Positions 8,731 to 17,892 of a stretch of DNA of 64,000 nucleotides are shown piece by piece (the stretch's first letter is position 1; each line of letters opens with the position of its first letter). The translations under genes were made by a program, and so were the position numbers. The notes under the pieces were generated by a model. It had not been told where the DNA came from. It saw only the letters and a list, made by a program, of their open reading frames with translations, and did no database searches. Source of the DNA: Flavobacterium defluvii. Lineage in GTDB: Bacteria; Bacteroidota; Bacteroidia; Flavobacteriales; Flavobacteriaceae. The stretch covers positions 372,001 through 436,000 of the forward strand of contig NZ_FQWC01000003.1 of assembly GCF_900129555.1 (NCBI RefSeq), in the 5' to 3' direction.

Positions 8731-11217
8731 ATGAAAACCAAAAATAAATGCCTAAAACGACTTTTTCTATTCATTTTTTCTGCTATGTTTCTATTGAATT
8801 CCTGCAGTAAAAAAGAAGATGTTTTTGCAAAAAGAAAAATCTCTTTTAATGCCGATTGGAGTTTTCATTTAAATGATAGTATAACAGATAAAGACACAAT
8901 TGGTACTTCAACTAAATGGAGAAATTTAGATGTTCCGCATGATTGGAGTATAGAAGGTAAATTTGATGAGAAAAGCCCAGCAGGATATGGGGGCGGCTCG
9001 CTAAATGGGGGTTTAGCATGGTATAAAAAAATATTCAAAATAGATTCTTTAGATATAAATAAAACTATATCAATAACCTTTGACGGGGTTTATAAAAATA
9101 GTGAAGTCTGGATAAACGGACATCATTTAGGAAAACGTCCAAACGGATATATTGGCTTTCAATATGAGCTTACTCCATATTTAAATTACGGAGAAAAAAA
9201 CAACGAAATCATCGTTAAGGTTGACAATTCAAAACAACCAAATTCTCGTTGGTATTCCGGATCAGGAATTTTTAGAAATGTTTGGATCGAAACTACGGAT
9301 AAACTTCACGTAGGACAATGGGGAACTTATATTACAACTCCAAAAGTTACGGCCGAGAAAGCTTCTATAAGTATTGAAACAACAATCAAAAATCAATACA
9401 AAGAAAGTAAGAAAGCAACGGTAACGACCACTATTTTTAAAGAAGATAAAAAAGTAACATCGGTTACTCAAGATATAACCATCAATGCCAACGAAAATCA
9501 AATTCTGAATCAAGCGGCAGAAGTTGAAAATCCGATTTTATGGTCAGATGAAAAACCGGAATTATATACAGCAGTCACGGAGATTTCGCTTGACGATAAA
9601 GTTGTAGATCAATACAAAACCACTTTCGGAATTAGAGATTTTAAATTTGATTTGAACAAAGGTTTTATTTTAAACGGAAAACAAGTCAAAATAAAAGGAG
9701 TCTGTATGCACCATGATTTAGGGCCTTTAGGTTCTGCAATCAACAGGCGCGCCATCGAACGTCAGTTAGAAATTCTAAAAGAAATGGGCGTAAACGGAAT
9801 CAGAACTTCTCACAATCCGCCCGCTCCGGAACTTCTTGACCTTTGCGATAAAATGGGTTTCATTGTCATGGATGAAGCTTTCGACATGTGGAAGCAAAAC
9901 AAAACCAAATACGATTACGCAAATGATTGGGATAAATGGCATGAAAGAGATTTAGTTGATCAATTGCGCCGCGACCGAAATCATCCAAGTATTTTTATAT
10001 GGAGTATTGGTAACGAAATTCCGGAACAATGGAATGAATCTGGTGTTGAAATTGCCAAAGAATTGGCAGCAATTGTTCGCCTTAATGATAAAACCCGCCC
10101 GCTTACAGCAGCAATGAATCCGCCGGTAAATATGAATATTGACGAAGTAACGCTTCAATTTGAAAAAAAGAATGTCCAGTTTAATGCCATTGCAAAATCT
10201 GGTATTTTAGATTTAATCGGATATAATTATGCACATCAAACCTATGAATATCATCAAAAGAATTTCCCAAACACACCTTTCATAGCAACCGAAACAACTT
10301 CAGGTTTAGAAACAAGAGGTTATTATGATGCGGTTTCAGATACCATAAAAAAATGGCCTGTAAGATGGGATCTTAAATTTACAGAGGGAAATCCCGGAAA
10401 TACGGTTTCTGCTTACGATCAGGTTCAGGCACCGTGGGGTTCAACGCACGAAGCAACCTGGAAAGTGATTAAAAAACACGATTTCCTTTCTGGAATGTAC
10501 ATCTGGACAGGCTTCGATTATATTGGAGAACCAACTCCGTACGAATGGCCGTCGGTAAGTTCATATTTCGGAATTGTAGATTTAGCCGGTTTCCCGAAAG
10601 ACGTTTATTATATGTACCAAAGCGAATGGACAAATAAAACAGTTCTTCACGTTTTTCCTCATTGGAATTGGAAAGTTGGACAAACGGTTGATGTTTGGGC
10701 ATACTACAATAATGCAGATGAGGTGGAACTTTTCGTAAATAGAAAATCAGTTGGAAAACGAAGTAAAAAAGGAGATGATTTGCACGTAATGTGGAGAATT
10801 CCTTTTGAAGCAGGAACCTTAAAAGCCATTTCTAGTAAAAACGGAAAAGTAGTTTTAGAAAAAGAAATTACAACAGCTGGAAATCCTTCACAATTAAAAC
10901 TGACAGCGGATAGAAGTACTATCAAAGCAGATAAAAACGATTTGTCATTTATCACAGTTGATATTTTAGACGATAAAGGAACAATTGCTCCAAATGCCAA
11001 TAACGAAATCAATTTCTCTTTAAAAGGAAATGGAAAAATTGTAGGTGTTTGCAGCGGAGATCCGGTAAGTCACGAATCTTATAAAGGGACAAAACATACC
11101 GCTTTGGCAGGAAAATGTCTGGTTATTGTACAATCGGGAGATAAATCAGAAAGATTGGAATTGACCGCAAAAGCGAATGGACTAAAACAAGCAACAATTG
11201 TAATTACAACCGAATGA
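8731..11217 (+). CDS. GH2 beta-galactosidase-type glycoside hydrolase, lipoprotein
   Basis: Expected to remove beta-linked galactose from xyloglucan side chains. I chose the ATG at 8731, giving 828 residues, because it begins a signal peptide with lipobox LLNSC; the longer frame adds an implausible leader inside a hairpin. Domains in order: sugar-binding jelly roll (about 25-190, with WYSGSGIFRNVWI), Ig-like domain (about 195-295), TIM barrel (about 300-600) and C-terminal Ig-like domains. Acid/base Glu429 lies in SIGNEIPE and the nucleophile is Glu521 in ATETTSG; GVCMHHDLGPLGSA is the usual GH2 barrel start. GH2 also contains beta-mannosidases and glucuronidases, so galactose specificity rests on the locus. 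It would act in the periplasm or at the surface. Confidence 0.9.
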   Translation: MKTKNKCLKRLFLFIFSAMFLLNSCSKKEDVFAKRKISFNADWSFHLNDSITDKDTIGTSTKWRNLDVPHDWSIEGKFDEKSPAGYGGGSLNGGLAWYKKIFKIDSLDINKTISITFDGVYKNSEVWINGHHLGKRPNGYIGFQYELTPYLNYGEKNNEIIVKVDNSKQPNSRWYSGSGIFRNVWIETTDKLHVGQWGTYITTPKVTAEKASISIETTIKNQYKESKKATVTTTIFKEDKKVTSVTQDITINANENQILNQAAEVENPILWSDEKPELYTAVTEISLDDKVVDQYKTTFGIRDFKFDLNKGFILNGKQVKIKGVCMHHDLGPLGSAINRRAIERQLEILKEMGVNGIRTSHNPPAPELLDLCDKMGFIVMDEAFDMWKQNKTKYDYANDWDKWHERDLVDQLRRDRNHPSIFIWSIGNEIPEQWNESGVEIAKELAAIVRLNDKTRPLTAAMNPPVNMNIDEVTLQFEKKNVQFNAIAKSGILDLIGYNYAHQTYEYHQKNFPNTPFIATETTSGLETRGYYDAVSDTIKKWPVRWDLKFTEGNPGNTVSAYDQVQAPWGSTHEATWKVIKKHDFLSGMYIWTGFDYIGEPTPYEWPSVSSYFGIVDLAGFPKDVYYMYQSEWTNKTVLHVFPHWNWKVGQTVDVWAYYNNADEVELFVNRKSVGKRSKKGDDLHVMWRIPFEAGTLKAISSKNGKVVLEKEITTAGNPSQLKLTADRSTIKADKNDLSFITVDILDDKGTIAPNANNEINFSLKGNGKIVGVCSGDPVSHESYKGTKHTALAGKCLVIVQSGDKSERLELTAKANGLKQATIVITTE

Positions 11218-11239
11218 TAATCATAATACGTTAAATTTT

Positions 11240-11374
11240 AAACACATAGAAACATAGATTTTTTGTTTGTAAAAAAGAAAATTAAAAGAAACTAGTTTCT
11301 AACACATAGCTATGTGAATTTAAACAAGTGAAACGCCTTTTAAAGACCCCGATGATCTATGATTCTATGTGTTT
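11240..11374. repeat. CACATAG intergenic element, copy A
   Basis: 135-base element with terminal inverted repeats: it opens AAACACATAGAAACATAG and closes with CTATGATTCTATGTGTTT. The middle has the palindrome AGAAACTAGTTTCT and an ACACATAGCTATGTG palindrome, then CAAGTGAAACGCC. Copies B (13915-14057) and C (26816-26950, inverted) match it. It fills most of the gap between the GH2 and GH31 genes; nothing else is seen in that gap. Confidence 0.85.
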
Positions 11375-11432
11375 AAAAGATTTTAAGATATAAAAAAGTT
11401 AAACTTAGAAGGTTCAAAAATAAAATTAACTC

Positions 11433-13832
11433 ATGAAAAACAGACAACTAACCACATTGTTCTCAGCTTTTATGCTTGGGTTTGTTTTGACGCCAAAAGC
11501 TTCAGCTCAAATCCAAAATGCAGATGTATTGAATGCTCCAATAGACATCAGTAAAGATTTTCAGAACTATCTGAATACTTTTTATTTCGCAGACGAATTA
11601 GCTTCTTTTGATCCTGCAACAGGAAAAGGAACAATTAAATATTTGAGATACAATTATAAAACACGTCAGGCTTTCAATAACATGATGATGAAACCTGATG
11701 TGGAAAAAGCAAACGAATTTCCAACAACAGAATATGAAGAATCACCTGTTTTGCCATTCGAAATTCAGTTTGTTTCAGATAGAACTATCAGAATAAAAAC
11801 TACTTCAGGACCGCAATTTCATCCACAAAAAGAATCCTTAATGTTGGTTGACGGTGTTGCGCCAAATCACCCAGAATTATGGAAATATGCTAAAATCGAA
11901 GGCGGTCACAGTTATACAAGTAAACACGGAAAAGTTGAAATTTTGACAAAACCGTGGCACGTAAAAATTTACGATGAAAACGGAAAACTGTTAACAAGTA
12001 CACTTCACGATACCGATTTTAAAAATTCGTATACGCCAACGCTTCCATTTTCTTACGTCCGCAGAAACAGCGATTATTCAAGAAGTATGGGCGCTGCGTT
12101 CAGTTTAGAACCAGACGAAAAGATATTTGGCTGCGGTGAATCATTCACACAATTCAACAAACGCGGTCAAAAAGTAGTTTTATGGACCGATGATGCCAAC
12201 GGAATTCAGAATGAAACGATGTACAAACCAATTCCGTTTTACATGAGCAGCCGTGGTTATGGAGTTTTTATGCATCATTCAACACCAATAACTGTTGACT
12301 TTGGAAAATATTTTGGAAGTGCCAACGAAATGTACATTGGCGATGACGAAGCTGATTTGTTTTTCTTCATTGGAGAACCGAAAGACATTTTAGATCAATA
12401 CACGAATTTAACTGGAAAAGCCGCCATGCCGCCGCTTTGGTCATTCGGTTTCTGGATGAGCAGAATTACTTATTTTACAGAAAAAGAAGGTCGTGATGTA
12501 GCAAGAGATTTGCGTAAATATAAAATTCCAACCGATGTAATTCACTATGATACAGGTTGGTTTGATGTAGATTGGAGAAACAATTACGAGTTTGCAAAAT
12601 CTCGTTTTCCAGACGCTAAAAAAATGATGTCAGATTTAAAAGAAGATGGTTTTCATGTGTGTTTATGGCAATTACCATATTTCACACCAAAAAACACTTT
12701 GTTCCCTGAAATTATGGACAAAAATTTAGCGGTAAGAGACCGAAAAGGAAATCTTCCTTATGAAGATGCTGTTTTAGATTTCTCAAATCCGGAAACAGTT
12801 TCTTGGTACCAAGGAAAATTGAAAAAATTATTCGATGAAGGCGTTTCAGTTTTTAAAGTTGATTTTGGAGAAGCTGCTCCGCCAGACGGAATTTATCATT
12901 CTGGAAGAACAGGTTTTTACGAACATAATTTATACCCATTACGATACAATAAAGCAGTTGCCGAAATTACCCAAAAAGAAAAAGGTTATACTTTAATCTG
13001 GGCAAGAAGTACTTGGGCAGGAAGTCAGCGTTATCCTTTGCATTGGGGAGGAGACGCCGAAACTTCAAACGGGGCAATGTCGGCAGAATTACGCGGCGGA
13101 CTTTCATTAGGCTTAAGCGGATTCAGTTTCTGGAGTCACGATGTTGGAGGATTTGCCACAAAATCACCAGAGAATTTATACAGAAGATGGGCGCCATTCG
13201 GAATGTTTACTTCACACGTAAGAAGCCACGGAGAGCCTCCGCGCGAACCTTGGTTATACAGCAAAGATTTCCTGGAAGGTTTCAGAAAAGCAGATAATAT
13301 GCGTTACGAATTAATGCCTTATATCTACGCTCAGGCAAAAGAGAGTTCTCAAAAAGGTTTACCAATGATGCGTGCTCTTTTTGTAGAATATCCAAACGAT
13401 CCGGGAGCTTGGTTAGTAGATAATGAATATTTATTCGGATCAAGCATCTTAGTTGCACCACTTTTTGAAGAAGTTACAGAAAGAGATGTTTATCTTCCAG
13501 AAGGAACATGGATTGACTATCAAACTAAAAAAGTATATCAATCAGGATGGCATAAAATCAAAGCCGGAGAAGTGCCAATCGTAGTTTTGGTAAAAGACGG
13601 AACTGCATTGCCTCACATCGGTTTAGCACAGTCTACAAAAGATATGGATTGGAGCAAATTAACATTAAAAGTATACGCAAGCGACAAAACAACTTCGGCG
13701 ACAGCCAAAGTGTTTTTGCCAAATGATACGGCAGTTCAGGAAATAAAAGTGACCAAAACTGGAAACAATTTTGAAGTAACAGCAAATCCATTAAACGGAA
13801 AAACCACTTTTAAAACAGAGTGGGCAAAATAA
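11433..13832 (+). CDS. GH31 alpha-xylosidase
   Basis: Removes alpha-1,6-linked xylose from the non-reducing end of xyloglucan oligosaccharides. The 799-residue protein has a signal peptide ending near KASAQ, an N-terminal galactose-mutarotase-like sandwich (about 40-340), the GH31 barrel (about 345-700) and C-terminal sandwich domains. The nucleophile is Asp477 in FKVDFGEAAPPDG and the acid/base Asp541 in LHWGGDAETS. The stretch PTDVIHYDTGWFD and the WGGD form resemble the YicI-type alpha-xylosidases more than alpha-glucosidases. It is flanked by CACATAG repeats on both sides, so it may have its own transcript end points. Family is secure; xylosidase activity is strongly supported by the locus. 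Confidence 0.92.
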   Translation: MKNRQLTTLFSAFMLGFVLTPKASAQIQNADVLNAPIDISKDFQNYLNTFYFADELASFDPATGKGTIKYLRYNYKTRQAFNNMMMKPDVEKANEFPTTEYEESPVLPFEIQFVSDRTIRIKTTSGPQFHPQKESLMLVDGVAPNHPELWKYAKIEGGHSYTSKHGKVEILTKPWHVKIYDENGKLLTSTLHDTDFKNSYTPTLPFSYVRRNSDYSRSMGAAFSLEPDEKIFGCGESFTQFNKRGQKVVLWTDDANGIQNETMYKPIPFYMSSRGYGVFMHHSTPITVDFGKYFGSANEMYIGDDEADLFFFIGEPKDILDQYTNLTGKAAMPPLWSFGFWMSRITYFTEKEGRDVARDLRKYKIPTDVIHYDTGWFDVDWRNNYEFAKSRFPDAKKMMSDLKEDGFHVCLWQLPYFTPKNTLFPEIMDKNLAVRDRKGNLPYEDAVLDFSNPETVSWYQGKLKKLFDEGVSVFKVDFGEAAPPDGIYHSGRTGFYEHNLYPLRYNKAVAEITQKEKGYTLIWARSTWAGSQRYPLHWGGDAETSNGAMSAELRGGLSLGLSGFSFWSHDVGGFATKSPENLYRRWAPFGMFTSHVRSHGEPPREPWLYSKDFLEGFRKADNMRYELMPYIYAQAKESSQKGLPMMRALFVEYPNDPGAWLVDNEYLFGSSILVAPLFEEVTERDVYLPEGTWIDYQTKKVYQSGWHKIKAGEVPIVVLVKDGTALPHIGLAQSTKDMDWSKLTLKVYASDKTTSATAKVFLPNDTAVQEIKVTKTGNNFEVTANPLNGKTTFKTEWAK

Positions 13833-13840
13833 AAAAGTTA

Positions 13841-13898
13841 GCCACGAATTTCACGAATTCCCACGAATTGAATTGGTGATAATTGTGAAATTCGTGGC
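13841..13898. repeat. GCCACGAATT inverted-repeat element
   Basis: GCCACGAATTTCACGAATT on the left is mirrored by AATTGTGAAATTCGTGGC ending at 13898, so the 58 bases can fold into one long hairpin. The word CACGAATT occurs three times in the left arm. It lies directly after the GH31 gene. Confidence 0.75.
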
Positions 13899-13914
13899 AA
13901 AAAATAAAATATTT

Positions 13915-14057
13915 AAACACATAGAAACATAGATTTTTTTGTTTTGAATAAAAGAAAAAGTGGAAAGAAACTAGTTTCTCACACATAGAAACTATGTTTG
14001 TTTAAACAAGTGAAACGCCTTTTTTAAGTTTCTAATAAGCTATGATTCTATGTGTTT
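13915..14057. repeat. CACATAG intergenic element, copy B
   Basis: 143-base copy of the element at 11240-11374 in the same orientation. It shares the AAACACATAGAAACATAG end, the GAAACTAGTTTCT centre, the CAAGTGAAACGCCTTTT stretch and the closing CTATGATTCTATGTGTTT. It lies between the GH31 and GH97 genes. Confidence 0.85.
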
Positions 14058-14067
14058 AAAAAATATA

Positions 14068-14108
14068 GCCACAGTTTTAAAATCCATATAATCTTTTTAA
14101 TCTGTGGC
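14068..14108. repeat. GCCACAG inverted repeat
   Basis: GCCACAGTTTTAAAATCC is mirrored by AATCTTTTTAATCTGTGGC. With the two preceding elements, almost the whole 299-base gap between GH31 and GH97 is made of palindromic repeats. Confidence 0.65.
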
Positions 14109-14131
14109 AAAAAAATATAATTCCCAAAAAC

Positions 14132-16138
14132 ATGAAAAACTATCTAATTCTCCCAGCCGTACTGTTTTCAATAACAATTGGCTACAGCCAAAAAGTAAAA
14201 AACGCTTACGAACTAGCTTCGCCAAACGGACAAAATAAAATCAAATTTGAGCTTGTAAAAAATGCTCCAAAATACGCCGTTTCGCACGGAAAAACAGAAG
14301 TGATTTCTCCGTCTGATATGGGATTTGTATTGAAAGGAAATGAAGACTTAAGTTCAAACTTTGAAATCAAAGGCGCTAAAACTTCAACTTTTGATGAAAC
14401 CTGGGAACAAGTTTGGGGAGAAAAGAAAAACATTAGAAATCACTACAATCAGCTTTCGGTAGAATTACAGCAAAAAAGCGGAAATAAGAGAAAGTTAGAA
14501 ATTCAATTTCGCGCGTTTGATGACGGAGTTGCCTTTAGATATGTTTATCCAAAACAAAATGTAAAAGACAGTATTTTCATTATGGATGAAAAAACGACTT
14601 TTAATTTAAAAGAAGATGGAAAAGCATGGTGGATTCCTGCAAACAGAGAAAACCGTGACGAATATCTTTTTAAAGATTCTCCGGTAAGTACTTTGGATAC
14701 AGTTTTGACTCCGCTTACAATAGAAAGCAAAAACGGATTAGCTTTGAGTTTTCACGAAGCAAATCTGGTTGATTTTGCCAGTATGACTTTGGTAAACACA
14801 AAAGGTACAGAATTAAAATCTGATTTGGTGCCGTGGACTGATGGCGTAAAAGTTCGTGTAAAAGATACTTTCACATCTTCTTGGAGAACAATTCAAATTG
14901 GTGAAAAACCAGCAGATTTAATTATGTCTTATTTGATTTTAAATCTGAACGAACCAAACAAATTAAAAAACACAAACAGCTATTTCAAACCTTATAAATA
15001 TTTAGGAATTTGGTGGGGAATGCACATTGGAAAATATACTTTTTGGGAAAGCGATAAACAAGGCGCAACCACAAAACACGCCGAAGAATATATTGATTTT
15101 ACAGCAAAAGAAGGTTTTAATCATTTATTAATTGAAGGCTGGAACAAAGGCTGGACACCGCAATGGTACGAAAACCACATGCACATGTTCAGTTTCACAA
15201 AAAGTGCTGACAATTTCGATTTAGAAAAAGTCGTAGAATATGGAAAGAAAAACAATGTAGAACTTATTGGTTATCATGAAACAGGTTCGAACTTAATTAA
15301 TTATTTAAAAGAAGTTGATGAAGGTTTTGCTTTATACAAAAAACTCGGAATTCATACCGTAAAAATTGGTCATGTAGGTTCTAAATTGAATATGAAACAA
15401 ATGCATTTTGGGCAGTTTGGAGTAAATTATTTCAGATATATTTTAGAAAAAGCTGCACAATACAATTTAGCCGTTTTATATCACGAATCAATTAAAGATA
15501 CCGGAGAAAGAAGAACTTTCCCGAACATGGTTTCGAGAGAAGCAGCGCGCGGACAAGAATATAACGCTTGGAGCGAAGGAAATCCGCCAAATCATTTAAG
15601 CATAATTCCGTTTACAAGATTACTTTCTGGTCCAATGGATTTCACGCCTGGAATTTTTGATGTTGAGGTAAAACAAGGTTATCCGGGAAAAAGAATTCAG
15701 GGAACAGTTGGTCAGCAATTGGCATTGTATGTTACACTTTATTCTCCAATTCAAATGTTGGCAGATCTTCCAGAAAACTACGAAGGAAAACCTGCTTTAC
15801 AATTCTTAAAAGATGTTCCAACAGATTGGGAAGACACTAAAATCTTAGAAGGAAAAATTGGTGAATACATCACAACAGCTCGTAAAGACAGAAACAGCGC
15901 TGATTGGTATTTAGGAACTTTGACCAATGAAAAACCAAGAAACGTAGAAGTTTCATTATCATTCTTAGATCCAAATGCAACTTACGAAGCACAGATTTAT
16001 GTTGATGCTGAAGGAACAGATCAAACACATAATCCGGAAGCAGTGGCAATTTCGAAGAAAACCGTAAAAGCTTCAGATAAATTACAATTGAAATTAGGCG
16101 GTGCTGGCGGTGGTGCAGTGAGATTCAAAAAAATATAA
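14132..16138 (+). CDS. GH97 alpha-glycosidase, inverting (SusB-like) type
   Basis: Calcium-dependent alpha-glycosidase of 668 residues with a signal peptide ending near ITIGYSQ, an N-terminal beta-sandwich (about 20-280), a barrel (about 285-560) and a C-terminal sandwich. The barrel carries YHETGSN (Glu383) and LYHESIKDTGERRTFPN (Glu452), the positions of the acidic catalytic residues in SusB. The stretch IGHVGSK has Gly where retaining GH97 alpha-galactosidases have their nucleophilic Asp, so an inverting, alpha-glucosidase-like mechanism is expected. GPMDFTPGIFDVE is also family-typical. Its task in a xyloglucan locus is unclear, since canonical xyloglucan has no terminal alpha-glucose; it may serve a side-chain variant or a co-imported glycan. 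Confidence 0.9.
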   Translation: MKNYLILPAVLFSITIGYSQKVKNAYELASPNGQNKIKFELVKNAPKYAVSHGKTEVISPSDMGFVLKGNEDLSSNFEIKGAKTSTFDETWEQVWGEKKNIRNHYNQLSVELQQKSGNKRKLEIQFRAFDDGVAFRYVYPKQNVKDSIFIMDEKTTFNLKEDGKAWWIPANRENRDEYLFKDSPVSTLDTVLTPLTIESKNGLALSFHEANLVDFASMTLVNTKGTELKSDLVPWTDGVKVRVKDTFTSSWRTIQIGEKPADLIMSYLILNLNEPNKLKNTNSYFKPYKYLGIWWGMHIGKYTFWESDKQGATTKHAEEYIDFTAKEGFNHLLIEGWNKGWTPQWYENHMHMFSFTKSADNFDLEKVVEYGKKNNVELIGYHETGSNLINYLKEVDEGFALYKKLGIHTVKIGHVGSKLNMKQMHFGQFGVNYFRYILEKAAQYNLAVLYHESIKDTGERRTFPNMVSREAARGQEYNAWSEGNPPNHLSIIPFTRLLSGPMDFTPGIFDVEVKQGYPGKRIQGTVGQQLALYVTLYSPIQMLADLPENYEGKPALQFLKDVPTDWEDTKILEGKIGEYITTARKDRNSADWYLGTLTNEKPRNVEVSLSFLDPNATYEAQIYVDAEGTDQTHNPEAVAISKKTVKASDKLQLKLGGAGGGAVRFKKI

Positions 16139-16151
16139 TTATTGGTTTTAA

Positions 16152-16262
16152 TATCCTAACAGGTTTCCAAAACCTGTTAGGTATCAAATATCAAGTCACA
16201 ATAATGAAATTATTAGATTAGGTAAATAAATACCTAACAGGTTTTGGAAACCTGTTAGGATA
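16152..16262. repeat. CCTAACAGG twin-hairpin element, copy 1
   Basis: Two hairpins, CCTAACAGGTTT..AAACCTGTTAGG at 16155-16181 and the matching one at 16233-16259, sit at the ends of a 111-base element. The ends mirror each other from TATCC to GGATA. The same arrangement recurs at 23430-23531. It fills the gap between the GH97 and GH39 genes. Confidence 0.85.
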
Positions 16263-16281
16263 ACCAAAAACACATTTTCAG

Positions 16282-17853
16282 ATGAAAAGAATTTTTATAC
16301 TCCTAGTTTTAATTCATTCAATCCAAATTATTGGACAAAATAACAATGCTGAAAACCGAATCATAAAAGTCGATTACAGAAAAGAAGCAGGAAAACTAAA
16401 CACCATGTTTAAAGAATGCATCGGAGCCGGAAGAGCAAACGAAGGCCTTCGTGCAGATTGGCAACAACAATGGGCATTGGTGAAAAAAGAATGTGATTTT
16501 AAATACATTCGTTTTCATGGTTTATTGACCGATGATATGGGGGTTTATCGTGAAGACGAAAAAGGAAATCCCGAATACAATTATCAATATGTCGATGTTT
16601 TGTTCGATTATATTGTAAGTTTAAAAATGAAACCTTTTGTAGAATTAGGTTTTATGCCGAATGCATTAGCAAGCGGAAAAGAAACTATTTTTTGGTGGCG
16701 CGGCAATGTAACGCCTCCAAAAGATTATAAAAAATGGGAAGATTTAATTCAAAATTTAGCACAGCATTTTACAGAACGTTACGGCGCAGAAGAAGTAAAA
16801 ACTTGGTATTTTGAAGTTTGGAACGAACCGAATTTATCTCCGGGTTTCTGGACAGGAACTCAGGCAGATTATTTCAAATTATATGAATACAGCGCCCGTG
16901 CAATAAAAAGTGTAAACAAAGATTACAAAGTTGGCGGTCCGGCAACAGCAGGCGCGGCGTGGGTTCCGGAAACAATAGATTTTTGTGCAAAAAATAATGT
17001 TCCGATGGACTTTGTTTCGACACATACTTACGGAGTAAAACACGGATATCTGGATGAATTCGGAACATCGGGAACAATTTTAAGTCAGGATGAATTCAGC
17101 GTAAGCGGCGATATTTTAAATTCAAGAAAACAAATTACAGCTTCGGCAAAACCAAATTTAGAATTGCATTATACAGAATGGAGTACCTCTTATACGCCAG
17201 CAGATCCAATTCACGATAGTTACCATTCGGCTGCGTATATTTTGCAGAAAATAAAACAAGTCGGCAATGCGGCAAACTCCATGTCGTATTGGGTTTTTAC
17301 CGATATTTTTGAAGAAGCCGGACCAAGATTTACCCCTTTTCACGGCGGTTTCGGATTATTGAATACGCAGGGAATTAAAAAGCCAGCCTATTTCTCGTAT
17401 TATTTAATGAATAAATTAGGAGAAACAGAACTTCAAAATACCGATAAAAATTCGTGGATAACCAAAAATGAAAAAGGCGATGTTCAGCTTTTATTCTGGG
17501 ATTTTACGAATACACATCCGGGCGATAAAGTTTTAAATCAAACCTATTATCTTCAGGATTTACCTTCGAAATCAAAAGGAATTGTAAAAATCGAATTAGA
17601 CCATTTAGCAAAAGGAAAATACGATTTAGAAATTTACAAAGTTGGTTATAAAACACAAGATGTTTATGCCGATTATCTGGCCATGAAAAGCCCGAAACAA
17701 TTGAGTAAAGAACAAGTAAAACTGCTCAAAGAAAAAAATAGTAATTGTCTTCTTTCAACAGAAAAAATAAAAATCGATGCAAAAGGAACATTCAATAGAG
17801 AAATTGCAATTAACGAAAATGACGTTTATATGTTTAGATTTGTAAAACATTAA
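16282..17853 (+). CDS. GH39 glycoside hydrolase, beta-xylosidase type
   Basis: Protein of 523 residues with a signal peptide ending near QIIGQ. The GH39 barrel covers about residues 30-390 and a small beta domain follows. The acid/base Glu182 lies in EVWNEPNLSPGFW and the nucleophile Glu299 in LHYTEWSTSY; YIRFHGLLTDDMGVY near residue 80 is the GH39 signature. GH39 enzymes are mainly beta-xylosidases, with alpha-L-iduronidases as a minority. In this locus it could remove beta-linked xylose from rarer xyloglucan side chains or attached xylan; this is inference. No lipobox is seen, so a periplasmic location is likely. Confidence 0.88.
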   Translation: MKRIFILLVLIHSIQIIGQNNNAENRIIKVDYRKEAGKLNTMFKECIGAGRANEGLRADWQQQWALVKKECDFKYIRFHGLLTDDMGVYREDEKGNPEYNYQYVDVLFDYIVSLKMKPFVELGFMPNALASGKETIFWWRGNVTPPKDYKKWEDLIQNLAQHFTERYGAEEVKTWYFEVWNEPNLSPGFWTGTQADYFKLYEYSARAIKSVNKDYKVGGPATAGAAWVPETIDFCAKNNVPMDFVSTHTYGVKHGYLDEFGTSGTILSQDEFSVSGDILNSRKQITASAKPNLELHYTEWSTSYTPADPIHDSYHSAAYILQKIKQVGNAANSMSYWVFTDIFEEAGPRFTPFHGGFGLLNTQGIKKPAYFSYYLMNKLGETELQNTDKNSWITKNEKGDVQLLFWDFTNTHPGDKVLNQTYYLQDLPSKSKGIVKIELDHLAKGKYDLEIYKVGYKTQDVYADYLAMKSPKQLSKEQVKLLKEKNSNCLLSTEKIKIDAKGTFNREIAINENDVYMFRFVKH

Positions 17854-17892
17854 ACTAACTATAAAATCTAAAAACTAAAAAAACCACAATCA

